A stretch of DNA of 64,000 bases from NCBI GenBank assembly GCA_947598585.1, contig CANQFK010000001.1:83345-147344 (forward strand). Direction: 5' to 3'. The notes under the pieces are model-generated. The model saw only the letters and a list, made by a program, of their open reading frames with translations. It searched no databases and was not told where the DNA came from. The stretch is from an uncultured Clostridia bacterium. GTDB lineage: Bacteria > Bacillota > Clostridia > Christensenellales > Pumilibacteraceae. Position 1 is the stretch's first letter. Every line of letters begins with the position of its first letter. The position numbers and the translations under genes are program-made. Shown here in pieces: positions 8,487-17,891 of the stretch.

Positions 8487-9386
8487 ATGAAAGTCTCTTA
8501 CTTAAACGATGAGTTTTTCAGTCGGTTAGAGACGTTGGCATTGAATTTGCGAGCAAATCTCGCGGGATATTTCGGCGGTAAACATCTTGTAAAGACTTAC
8601 GGACAAACGGTCGAATTTGCAGATTACCGCGAGTACATGCTCGGAGATGATATCAGGCGTATCGACTGGAATCTATACAGCCGTTTCGAGAAGTACTTTC
8701 TTAAATTGTTTACGGATGAGAGGCAGATGCACGTCCAGATATTCTTGGATTGCTCTGCGTCCATGCAGAAGGAAAGCCCTCAAAAAGCCGCATATGCGAT
8801 AGGCGTGGCTGCGGCATTGGGATTTTTGGCTGTACACAACATGGACAAGGTTTCGTTCAACCTTATAAAGAAAGATAAAGCCGAGAACAATAACGGAATG
8901 ATCGTCGGCAAGACGACGTTCTTCAAGGCTATCTCGGATCTCGAAAATATCGAATTCGCCGACGAGGCGGATCTGGCAGCGGCTATAACAAGCAGTCAGA
9001 ACACCGGAACAAACGACGGTTTGACTGTAATAATTTCCGATTTCTTTTCCGAAAACGATTGGAAGAAAGCGATAGACTTTCTTACATACAAGCGTCGTCA
9101 GGTATTATTGGTGCAAGTGCTTTCGTTGGATGAGGTAGACCCGTCATATAGCGGAAGAGTGCATATGATCGACGCCGAATCGGGCGATATAGCCGATTCG
9201 AGGAATATGAGAATAAGGATCACTCCGAGTATGCAGGAGGCATATCAAGAGGCGTTAAAAGATTATATCGCCGATATAAAGCAATTCTGTGTTTCACGCG
9301 GTGCTGATTTCATATCGGTAAGCAGTGATCAGCCTATCGAAAAAGTCCTGTTCGGTGAGTTATTTAAGGTAGGTATAATGGAATGA
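8487..9386 (+). CDS. DUF58 domain protein with VWA-like fold
   Basis: A 299-residue protein. The DUF58 signature lies at about residues 42-66 (VEFADYREYMLGDDIRRIDW), followed by a VWA-like domain with an intact MIDAS start DCSASM at 88-93. No membrane segment or signal peptide is seen, so it is probably cytoplasmic. DUF58 proteins are regular partners of MoxR ATPases and are thought to bridge the ATPase to membrane-anchored VWA proteins. It starts 4 bases after moxR and overlaps the next gene by 4 bases (ATGA), so the three are made together. Confidence 0.92.
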   Translation: MKVSYLNDEFFSRLETLALNLRANLAGYFGGKHLVKTYGQTVEFADYREYMLGDDIRRIDWNLYSRFEKYFLKLFTDERQMHVQIFLDCSASMQKESPQKAAYAIGVAAALGFLAVHNMDKVSFNLIKKDKAENNNGMIVGKTTFFKAISDLENIEFADEADLAAAITSSQNTGTNDGLTVIISDFFSENDWKKAIDFLTYKRRQVLLVQVLSLDEVDPSYSGRVHMIDAESGDIADSRNMRIRITPSMQEAYQEALKDYIADIKQFCVSRGADFISVSSDQPIEKVLFGELFKVGIME

Positions 9387-11680
9387 CATTAGCGAATATT
9401 TTAGGTCTACTTGGATTGTTGTCGATAATCGGGCTTATTATCATATATATAATCAAGCCCAATTTCCAACAAAAATTCGTTTCCAGTACGTTTATCTGGC
9501 GACTGAGTTTAAAGTACAAAAAAAGACGTATTCCCATCAGCAAGCTCAGAAATCTGCTTTTGATAATTTGTCAACTTTTGATACTTACTTCATGTTCGTT
9601 GATATTGGCGCAACCCGTAAGGGCGACCGATCCGACGCTTGATTATATAGAAAACATTTATATAGTCGACGCGTCCGTCAGCAGCATGGCGCTCAGCAGA
9701 AATCCCGAAAACACCGAAAGGCCCGTTACATCTCGATTCGAAAGATCGATCCAACAGATCAAGGAACGTGTAAATGAGGTCTTTGAAACAGACGAAAACG
9801 GCAAGATATCTATCATACTTGCGGGCGACGAAGCGAAATTCCTTACGTTCAATGTAGGCGGTTCGGGCTCCATGCAAGTGAACAGAGTGACCAAGGACAT
9901 GGAAAGCGACGACGGAGCGTACCTTAGTGCATTGAACATTGCATTGGATAATATCATACAAGACGTTGCCATAAAGCCGCTTTCGAGAGATGACAATAAT
10001 CTTTCCAAATATTGCACATACGGCTCTGCCGATGTAGAGGGCGCAATGGAACTTGCCGATGACGTTTTGAGATTGAATCCGGACGCCGAAGTGTTCTACT
10101 TTACAGGTAAAGAATACAAGGGCGCCATCGATAATCTTACCGTCGTCGACGTCGGCACCGATACGGAGAGGAACGTTGCCATTTTGGACGGTTCCGCAAC
10201 GCTCAATGTCAACGGCACATACGTCTTTACCGTAGACCTTGCCATTTACGGAGCGGACGCTCGCGCCACGGTTTACTTTACCGCAGAGGGCGTCAATGCC
10301 AATCCCAAGGACGAGGACAATCTTAACGGCAAAGATTATCTCGGCACCGATATCACTTCGTCCGACAATATGTATTGCCCCGAGCCGATAGAGGTAGACC
10401 TCAAAGCGGGCGAAACGACGAGGATCACGTTCGACACCTGGGAAGATCTTATCACCGATGAAGAGCGCGAAAGATACAAAGATAATCCCGAGGATATCGT
10501 ACCCGCCGACCCCAGGGTCACATATTCCTTTAAGTCGGTAACGGCGATAGTCAAACTCGAAGGCGTGACGGAATTTCAATTCTATGACGCATTGACGTTT
10601 GACGACGAATTCCGTTTTTACGGCGGAGAAGTTCCCAACCTCGATATATTGTATGTTTCGACATTGCCCAATCCTTTCATGAAAGCGATCGACAGTATAT
10701 GGCGTTCGCTCAATGCAAATGTTTGGAATATCAATGTTACCGAAATGACTTACGATACATATAAAGCTACTCCCGAGGCATATTTAGCGGATCTGTATAT
10801 TTTCGAACATGCAGTGCCTCCCGAGGTCCCCGAAGACGGTATAGTATTCTTGTTCGATCCCGAAATTGATGTAAGTACCAGTTCTTCGACTACGAGATAC
10901 GAAAAATACGGTCTGCAATATCTCGGTCAGGTAGGTAATGCCGATGACGAAAACGGAGATCACATTGCATGGGATAGCGCTATACCTATCGAAATGACCG
11001 AAGTGAAGCATCCGTTGAACTCCCATATAGCAGGTATTTTCGACAGCACCGTTCAAGAGGTGAAGACGACGAAATATACAAGGTTGGGTGCATTCGATGA
11101 TAATTTCGAAAAGTTCCAGGTCCTTGCTTCCATACATTATGACGGTAACAATGATCCGGCGCTTATGATAAACGACGAGGACGGCATATTCGTTATGACT
11201 TTCGATATTCACGCGACGAACTTCGCGATGAAACCCGCGTTCCCGGAATTTATGATCGATCTGTTCGATCATTTCTTCCCGCAAACTTTGTCCCGGTACA
11301 GTTACACCGTAGGCGATACCGTTTCGTTCAACGCGTTCGCCAAGAAAGTGGATTGGGCTTCGAGAACGAAGGACAGTATGCGCGGCGATGAAGACGCACA
11401 GCCGTTTGAAACTTTCCCCGCTTCGTTAAAACTTAACGAATGGGGTACTTATACTTTGACGCAGCAGCTCAAATCTTCCGTTCAGGTCAAGACACAATTA
11501 TATGCAAAGATACCTTCGTCGGAAAGCGACATAAAGAATGTTGCCGGCAACACGATCGAAGGACCTCATGTGTCCAAGGTGGAAGAAATTCCGTATGAGG
11601 ATCTGCTTATATGGTTCGCGGCTGCGCTTGTGGCATTGTTGTTTGCCGAGTGGTGGTTGCAGTCACGCGATAACTTCTGA
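9383..11680 (+). CDS. BatA-like membrane-anchored VWA protein
   Basis: A 765-residue protein built like BatA/aerotolerance proteins but about twice as long. There is an N-terminal membrane segment (5-25), the positively charged BatA-type loop, a second membrane segment (~55-75), then a VWA domain starting with DASVS (D96), which keeps the DxSxS MIDAS pattern. A long region (about 300-640) of beta-rich extracellular character follows, with a final membrane segment (~742-758) just before the C-terminus. Related proteins are used with MoxR/DUF58 for envelope assembly or stress tolerance. The substrate is unknown. The long middle region is not recognised. Confidence 0.8.
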   Translation: MTLANILGLLGLLSIIGLIIIYIIKPNFQQKFVSSTFIWRLSLKYKKRRIPISKLRNLLLIICQLLILTSCSLILAQPVRATDPTLDYIENIYIVDASVSSMALSRNPENTERPVTSRFERSIQQIKERVNEVFETDENGKISIILAGDEAKFLTFNVGGSGSMQVNRVTKDMESDDGAYLSALNIALDNIIQDVAIKPLSRDDNNLSKYCTYGSADVEGAMELADDVLRLNPDAEVFYFTGKEYKGAIDNLTVVDVGTDTERNVAILDGSATLNVNGTYVFTVDLAIYGADARATVYFTAEGVNANPKDEDNLNGKDYLGTDITSSDNMYCPEPIEVDLKAGETTRITFDTWEDLITDEERERYKDNPEDIVPADPRVTYSFKSVTAIVKLEGVTEFQFYDALTFDDEFRFYGGEVPNLDILYVSTLPNPFMKAIDSIWRSLNANVWNINVTEMTYDTYKATPEAYLADLYIFEHAVPPEVPEDGIVFLFDPEIDVSTSSSTTRYEKYGLQYLGQVGNADDENGDHIAWDSAIPIEMTEVKHPLNSHIAGIFDSTVQEVKTTKYTRLGAFDDNFEKFQVLASIHYDGNNDPALMINDEDGIFVMTFDIHATNFAMKPAFPEFMIDLFDHFFPQTLSRYSYTVGDTVSFNAFAKKVDWASRTKDSMRGDEDAQPFETFPASLKLNEWGTYTLTQQLKSSVQVKTQLYAKIPSSESDIKNVAGNTIEGPHVSKVEEIPYEDLLIWFAAALVALLFAEWWLQSRDNF

Positions 11681-11692
11681 GGGAGATGAATT

Positions 11693-14680
11693 ATGTCAAA
11701 TTTTCAAATTAACTTTACAATTCCATGGCTCCTTTTGTTGTTGATACCGGCGGTATTCCTTACACTTTTGCCGTATTTCCGTTCGGCAAAGAGATATCGA
11801 CGCACTCGAAATCGCATAACGTCCATTGTTCTTCACATGATCATAATGGTATTGTGTATTTCGGTACTTTCGGGCATGACTTTTTCTTACGACAAAGTAA
11901 ACAGAAATGCCGAAGTGGTATATGTTGTGGACTATTCTTACAGTTCAGATTCGCAACAGATAAATAGCGAAAAGAGCCAATTCGTGCTTAATGCAATAGA
12001 TCGCAGTCGCGGAAATTTCAGAGTGGGAGTAGTTGCTTACGGTTACAATCAACACACGATCGTAGAGCCTTCTTCCGATACGGCTCATGTTCGTGAAGCG
12101 TATCTCAGATTTTTGGATAGCGATACGAGCACTAATATCGACGATACGGCTACCGACGTTTCTTCCGCGATCCTCTATGCCGCCGATATGATAAAGAACA
12201 AGCAAGGCGCAAAGATAGTCCTTGTTACCGACGGTGTGGAAACAGACGGAAAAGCCGCCAACATAATCAACACGTTAGTGGCGCAAGGCATCAAGGTTGA
12301 CGCCGTTAAGCTGCCGAGCACTTACAGCTCTACGCTCGACGACGTGCAGATAGTGGACGTACAGCTTTCGGAAGATATAAAGGTGGCTACCGATTTCGAA
12401 ATAAATGTCACTTTGCAAAGCTCGATCACAACGACCGTTTCCCTGGATATCACGGATTCCTTGGCGGATAATGACGAAGAGGAGGACGGCGGTGACAGTG
12501 AAGTCGATCCCAATCGTACTTTCGTTATAGAGCCGGGCGTAAGCGAACATTCGTTTGTGTACAAATTCGATTCCACAGGCGTTCATAAGTTGCAAATAAC
12601 GGCGAATGTACAGGCGGATCCATACGATGCCAATCAGAGGAACGATCCGTATGAGCAAAATAACGTTTATTATACTTATTACGATCTTATAAGTTTTAAC
12701 CGCATCCTTATTCTCGAAGGATATAAGGATTACGGTAAGCTCGTAGCAGACTCACTCGAAGTCAACAATATCGGTGAAGCGAACAATGTAACGAGAATAA
12801 ATATCAATCCCGAAGATGGCGATTTCGAAAATATTCCCCGCACTGCGCTCGAAATGTGCGAAAGTTACGATCAGATAATATTGGTCAACGTTGCCAACAG
12901 CGACCTTACCAATATAGAAACGGCGGAAGACGCCCGCGACGGTATGCCGGAAAACTTCCCCAAAGAACTCAATAAATTTGCAAAACAGTACGGTGGCGGC
13001 GTCCTCGTAGTAGGCGGTAACGATCCTACCGAAACGGTAGATGACGGCGACGGCGGTACAAGACCGAAGCCGCACGGACTTGCTTTCGAGGACATGAAAA
13101 ATGCCGACGAAGCGTATTCGGATATGCTTCCCGTAGTAGTAGAGGACTTCAAGCCCCCCGTTGCGCTCGCATTGGTAATAGATACATCAGGATCTATGGG
13201 AACTTCCACAGGTGAAGGAAGAAGTATATTGTACTATACGCAGCAGGGTGCAAAAGCCATTCTCGATGACGGTTTGACACACCGCGACTATGTGTGCGTA
13301 ATACAGCTTACCGATGTTACAGCCGACATTATGGATATGACTTCCGTGCGAACGAATACGCCTGCCATAAGAGCGGCGATAGACCGTTTGACGGCGGGTA
13401 ACGGTACGAAATATGCTCCGTCCTTATCTGCGGCTGTTACAAAACTTCAATCTCTCGATAATGACCAGGTGTCCAGGCGTCACATTATCCTTATAAGCGA
13501 TGGCGACGCAAAGGATGATTATCAGAATGCAGACGGTACGGGTTATTACGATGTGGTCTTAAAGGCCGCACAGGATCCCATTAAGCCCGTTTCGTTCTCC
13601 ATGATACAATTCGGCAACGATAACCGTGAGAATATGGAAAATCTTGTTGGCATAAGTCAACAGTATACAAAGAACGGTTCGTATCATAACGTAACTTCGG
13701 GTGAGGCGAACCAGATAGGTCAAGTGATGAGCAACGAGCTCAAAAGCAAGAGCATCACGGCTTACAGCTTCTCTTCTTTCAGACCCGAAGTTCCGACAGC
13801 TTATCGCGGAAGCGATATTCTGAAAGATATTCCCAGCAATAACAACTATGAGGCTATACCTCAGCTCGGCGGATTCTTTGCTTCGCGCGAGAAGAACAAT
13901 ACCGACGTGTATCTTACGGGTCCCATGGTACCTCTTTATGTTCAGTGGAGATTCGGCGAGGGCAGAGTTGGCACGTTCATGTCGGCTCTCGACGGACAGA
14001 CCACGGGCGGATTCAACTTTACGGGCGACTTCCTCAAAAACGGTAGTAACGGCGAAAGAATATTGCGCAATATGGTAAGTTCGCTTATGCCCACTTACGA
14101 TATAAGACCCAAGAATATCGACGTTTTGTTCAGTGACGACAATTACAGATCGACATTGAGTATTTATTCGAGCTTGGAAGAGGGTCAGAGGATACGCGTA
14201 AAAGTTTACGATCCCACTCAGGATGTAGACGATATCCAAAGCGAACCGCAGGTCGTATTCATGGATTCCTCGTCGCGTGCGACCGTGGAGATACGACAAC
14301 CTGGCGTTCATACTCTGGTCGTCGAAAAGTTGAGTTACGAAAATAATAGAGATGGCGAAGTCATAGACTCTGTCACACTTTACAAGAGTTTCTCTTATTC
14401 GGAAGAGTATGATTCGTTCGTCGATCTTTCTCTCGTGGACGAATACTTGTCCAATATTGCGACCGCAGGCAAGGGCAACGTTGTTTCGTCGGCAAATATG
14501 GATATGATCTATGACAACATAGATAATATTATTCATAAAAATTACGATCCTCGTTTCCTGTTTATCATCATTTCGATAATATTGTTCTTGCTTGACGTAG
14601 CGGTTCGCAAGTTCAAGTTCAAGTGGATCCACGAGATCATACGCGACCGCAAAGAGCGTCAAAAGCTCATGGGCAAATAA
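11693..14680 (+). CDS. Large membrane protein with two VWA domains
   Basis: A 995-residue protein. Two N-terminal membrane segments (about 9-27 and 40-63) precede a first VWA domain with DYSYS (D80) and LVTDGVETDG. A beta-sandwich-like region and a glutamine-amidotransferase-like fold (VNVANSDL ... GGGVLVVGG) follow, then a second VWA domain with perfect MIDAS DTSGSM (497-502) and ISDGDA. A final membrane segment lies at ~962-980 with a basic tail. This layout resembles the large VWA/GATase1-like proteins found with MoxR operons. ATG 11693 follows GGGAG after the stop of the previous gene. Function is inferred only from context. Confidence 0.82.
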   Translation: MSNFQINFTIPWLLLLLIPAVFLTLLPYFRSAKRYRRTRNRITSIVLHMIIMVLCISVLSGMTFSYDKVNRNAEVVYVVDYSYSSDSQQINSEKSQFVLNAIDRSRGNFRVGVVAYGYNQHTIVEPSSDTAHVREAYLRFLDSDTSTNIDDTATDVSSAILYAADMIKNKQGAKIVLVTDGVETDGKAANIINTLVAQGIKVDAVKLPSTYSSTLDDVQIVDVQLSEDIKVATDFEINVTLQSSITTTVSLDITDSLADNDEEEDGGDSEVDPNRTFVIEPGVSEHSFVYKFDSTGVHKLQITANVQADPYDANQRNDPYEQNNVYYTYYDLISFNRILILEGYKDYGKLVADSLEVNNIGEANNVTRININPEDGDFENIPRTALEMCESYDQIILVNVANSDLTNIETAEDARDGMPENFPKELNKFAKQYGGGVLVVGGNDPTETVDDGDGGTRPKPHGLAFEDMKNADEAYSDMLPVVVEDFKPPVALALVIDTSGSMGTSTGEGRSILYYTQQGAKAILDDGLTHRDYVCVIQLTDVTADIMDMTSVRTNTPAIRAAIDRLTAGNGTKYAPSLSAAVTKLQSLDNDQVSRRHIILISDGDAKDDYQNADGTGYYDVVLKAAQDPIKPVSFSMIQFGNDNRENMENLVGISQQYTKNGSYHNVTSGEANQIGQVMSNELKSKSITAYSFSSFRPEVPTAYRGSDILKDIPSNNNYEAIPQLGGFFASREKNNTDVYLTGPMVPLYVQWRFGEGRVGTFMSALDGQTTGGFNFTGDFLKNGSNGERILRNMVSSLMPTYDIRPKNIDVLFSDDNYRSTLSIYSSLEEGQRIRVKVYDPTQDVDDIQSEPQVVFMDSSSRATVEIRQPGVHTLVVEKLSYENNRDGEVIDSVTLYKSFSYSEEYDSFVDLSLVDEYLSNIATAGKGNVVSSANMDMIYDNIDNIIHKNYDPRFLFIIISIILFLLDVAVRKFKFKWIHEIIRDRKERQKLMGK

Positions 14681-14691
14681 AACTTAAAGGC

Positions 14692-14721
14692 TATGCGATT
14701 CGGGATGACCTCCCGAATTGC
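14692..14721 (+). other. Stem-loop between VWA gene and LRR lipoprotein
   Basis: TTCGGGA/TCCCGAA forms a perfect 7-bp core around TGACC and extends with one mismatch into GCGA/TTGC. Flanking AAACTTAAAG and CTTAAAGTTTT can add an outer stem. The T-run is short (TTTT), so partial termination or mRNA processing that lowers downstream expression is more likely than a full stop. Confidence 0.45.
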
Positions 14722-14763
14722 GGCTTAAAGTTTTGTATGCTTAAATATAACAAGGAGATTAAA

Positions 14764-17700
14764 ATGAAAAAAGCTCGTTTACTTATATTATTAAGTATTA
14801 TGGCATGCATTATCTTATCGGTGGCGGCATGTAACAGACCTTCGTTGAGCGCCCCGGTGGGATTATATGTAGATGATGCGGTGACGAGATTGTCCTGGCA
14901 GGGTGACGCGGAAGCTGTCAGCTATACGATAGAAGTATCTCAATTTTCGGACGGAAAATGGAGTTTTTACAGGGAGTCGACCAGCGATACAAACAGCCTC
15001 AGAATAGCCGAACTTCCCACAAATTACAATTACAGATTCAGGGTAAAGGCGGTTTCGGACGGCAGAATGTATTCAAGCTCGGGTTGGAGCGAAGAACTCG
15101 AATGTTTTAAGCCTTACGAAAACGGTTTGTCGTTCGAGTATATAGGTGGCGGTACCGAGGCGCGTCTTACTTCCTTGGGTACGGCGATCCCCGATAACGG
15201 CGTTGTCGAAATACCCTCGACATTCAGAGGAAGGACCGTGACCGAGATAGGCAATCGTGCGTTTTTCAGACAGACGGCTATTACGTCCATCATCATTCCC
15301 AATACCGTAAAGACGATAGGCAAGGAAGCCTTTCGTGAATGTAAACAACTTGAAAGTATAGAGATCCCCGATTCGGTTACTTCCATGGATTCGTATACGT
15401 TCTTCGGTTGCTCCAAACTTACCGATGTCAAACTTTCCGACTCTTTGGAAACGATCCCCGTAAACTGCTTCGGCAATTGTATCAATCTCGAAAATATCGA
15501 TTTCGGTACGGGAGTCAAGACGATTGCCGACTATGCTTTCCAGAACTGTTGGACCCGTACCTACGAAAACGCGGGAACGACCGACGGAGAAGACAGTGAC
15601 AAGTTCGATACCATTTATCATGGCTTGATCAACGTTACTTTGCCCGATTCCGTAGAGAGCATAGGGCTCGGCGCTTTCTCGAACTGTCAGAACCTCGAAA
15701 CGTTCACTTGCGGCGAGAATCTTCAAGTGATCGGCTCTGCCGCATTCGGCAACGATTCGATGTTGAGTGAGGTTAATTTCAACGATAACCTCTTGGCGAT
15801 CGAGGATTCGGCGTTCGCAAGGTGCGGCGACTTGGCTGCGATAGATATTCCGGATAGCGTAATTTCTATCGGATCTTCCGCATTTGCTTATTGCGGTTCG
15901 CTCAATGATATTTCGATAGGCACAGGCGTTATGGCGATAGGCGATGACGCATTTGCGGAAACATTTTTTTATTCGAATTCTACCGACGACATAATTTACG
16001 TCGGCAAAAAGGCGCCCGAAGGCAACGGCGTAAGATGGGCTGTCGGCACAAGGGAAACGACCGATGAAAGTGGCGAAAGTGTAAATAGAGTTCATACCAC
16101 GCCTAACTACACGGCAACATTGGAAGAGGGTACGGTGGGTATTGCGTCTATGGCGTTTTATTATTTGAGAACGAAATATAATGATCAGTCCGAACAGGAC
16201 GACTATGTTTTCAGTCAATTGGACTCCGTAGAGATCCCCGATTCCGTAAAATACATCAATGACGGCGCATTCAGACTTTGCACCGAATTGTCGCAAGTTA
16301 AGTTGGGCATAGGAGTAGAGTCGATAGGCGCGGCTGCATTTGAAATGTGCTATGGACTCAGGACGGTCGATATACCCGATGGCAGCCACCTCAAAACGAT
16401 CGGACCTTATGCGTTTTCGTGCGCTCCGCGATCGATAGGCGGACCACTTGGCGAACAATTGAATGGTCGCCACTCTCGTCTTGGACAGCCCCTTGGCGGT
16501 GAAGGCATTGATGATATGAACTTGCCCGAAGGTCTTGAATCCATAGGCTCGTTTGCATTCTATAATACTTATTACACCGAATATTACAGTACCATAGTTT
16601 ATGTCGGAGGCTGGGCTGTCGGAACCAATGCGAGTAGCGAAGCAGGGCTCGGCGCGATAAATATCGAAGAACATCCGAGCGGTTATCCGTCGGATAGACC
16701 TATCATCGGTATAGCGGATTACGCCTTTACCGAGATAGCTTCTCCCACCGAGATATCCATAGCCAATTCCGTAAAGAGGATAGGTATAGGCGCATTCAGT
16801 AAGTGTACTGCCGTTACTTCGGTGACCATTCCCGATGGCGTGACCACTATCAACGAGTCTACCTTTTACGGTTGCAGCGCATTGCTCGAAGTAAATCTTC
16901 CTCAGTCGCTCAGAGAGATAAAGGAACTTGCCTTTTACGAGTGCGGCGTCGATGATGATATCCCCGCCGAAGCGGAATTTAAGGTGACGGGTTTGGATAA
17001 CGTAGAAACCATAGGCAGATTTGTATTCTATGGTTGCACTCATCTCAAAGAGATAGACCTCGGCGATAATCTTACCGAACTCGGCGGAGAGGCGTTCTGC
17101 CTGTCCGGGCTCGAAAGCATTACTATCCCCGATTCTCTTACGGTAATAAACAACTATACGTTCAGTAACTGCGCTCAACTTGTCGACGTGATTTTGGGAA
17201 GCGGAGTGGAAACGATAGGCGACTTCGCATTCCGCGGTTGCGGTATCGAGAACTTGCTCATACCCTCCAATGTAAAGACTTTGGGCGACAGCGCATTCCG
17301 TAAATGCGACTCCATGGGTTCGTTGAAGATAGAGGACGGCTTGCAAGTCATCGGTCAATATGCGTTTTACGGTTGCGAGCTTTTGGGACTTGTCGATAGC
17401 GTCGAGATCCCCCAAAGCGTAACGACGATAGGCGACTATGCGTTCCGCAATTGCATAAGCCTTACCTCGGTGGTATTGGGCGATTCCATAACGTCCATGG
17501 GTATGCATGTATTCAACAAGTGCGACGCTCTTGTTATCTATACCGACATGACCGAAACGCCCGAGGATTGGAACGCAAAGTGGAATTCGAGTTACAGACC
17601 CATTTTGTACGGCTGTGAAATCGAAGACGGATACGTTTCCTCGTTTACGAAGAACGAAAGCACCGTCGGCAATTACTTCGCAAGTTACAGTGAGTTCAGC

Positions 17701-17820
17701 GAGCCTATAAGGGACGGATATTACTTCGAGGGTTGGCAAGGCTCGGACGGTGAGATCTACACTGCCGAAGAACTTATGAACGCTCCTGACAATACTACGC
17801 TTACGGCTATTTGGAGCTAA
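14764..17820 (+). CDS. Lipoprotein with FN3 domain and about 27 BspA-type leucine-rich repeats
   Basis: A 1018-residue predicted lipoprotein. The signal peptide ends in lipobox VAAC with the lipid cysteine at C23. Residues ~30-110 look like a fibronectin type III domain (LSWQGDAEAVSYTIEV ... YRFRVKAV). Then comes a long array of LRR_5/BspA units with the consensus IPDSVTSIGxxAFxxC; I count about 27, interrupted by two insertions (around the NDDIIYVGKKAPEG and YVGGWAVG regions). The C-terminal ~50 residues are a bacterial repeat ending in FEGWQ ... LTAIWS. ATG 14764 follows AAGGAG; the longer frame to 14623 lies inside the preceding gene. BspA-type proteins bind host or bacterial surface ligands, so an adhesin role is likely but not proven. 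Confidence 0.88.
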   Translation: MKKARLLILLSIMACIILSVAACNRPSLSAPVGLYVDDAVTRLSWQGDAEAVSYTIEVSQFSDGKWSFYRESTSDTNSLRIAELPTNYNYRFRVKAVSDGRMYSSSGWSEELECFKPYENGLSFEYIGGGTEARLTSLGTAIPDNGVVEIPSTFRGRTVTEIGNRAFFRQTAITSIIIPNTVKTIGKEAFRECKQLESIEIPDSVTSMDSYTFFGCSKLTDVKLSDSLETIPVNCFGNCINLENIDFGTGVKTIADYAFQNCWTRTYENAGTTDGEDSDKFDTIYHGLINVTLPDSVESIGLGAFSNCQNLETFTCGENLQVIGSAAFGNDSMLSEVNFNDNLLAIEDSAFARCGDLAAIDIPDSVISIGSSAFAYCGSLNDISIGTGVMAIGDDAFAETFFYSNSTDDIIYVGKKAPEGNGVRWAVGTRETTDESGESVNRVHTTPNYTATLEEGTVGIASMAFYYLRTKYNDQSEQDDYVFSQLDSVEIPDSVKYINDGAFRLCTELSQVKLGIGVESIGAAAFEMCYGLRTVDIPDGSHLKTIGPYAFSCAPRSIGGPLGEQLNGRHSRLGQPLGGEGIDDMNLPEGLESIGSFAFYNTYYTEYYSTIVYVGGWAVGTNASSEAGLGAINIEEHPSGYPSDRPIIGIADYAFTEIASPTEISIANSVKRIGIGAFSKCTAVTSVTIPDGVTTINESTFYGCSALLEVNLPQSLREIKELAFYECGVDDDIPAEAEFKVTGLDNVETIGRFVFYGCTHLKEIDLGDNLTELGGEAFCLSGLESITIPDSLTVINNYTFSNCAQLVDVILGSGVETIGDFAFRGCGIENLLIPSNVKTLGDSAFRKCDSMGSLKIEDGLQVIGQYAFYGCELLGLVDSVEIPQSVTTIGDYAFRNCISLTSVVLGDSITSMGMHVFNKCDALVIYTDMTETPEDWNAKWNSSYRPILYGCEIEDGYVSSFTKNESTVGNYFASYSEFSEPIRDGYYFEGWQGSDGEIYTAEELMNAPDNTTLTAIWS

Positions 17821-17891
17821 TAGTTTTTGGTTACAATTCTTAGGAATTTAACATATATAAAAGCAAAAATCTAAAAAAAGGAAGGCATTTT

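Noticed and set aside
9590..10579. 329-codon reverse frame within the BatA-like gene
   Set aside because: Antisense shadow with no start signal or domain.
15073..17739. 888-codon open frame on the reverse strand
   Set aside because: It is the mirror frame of the LRR lipoprotein; the regular repeat and codon pattern keep the opposite strand free of stops. No ribosome binding site and no recognisable domain.
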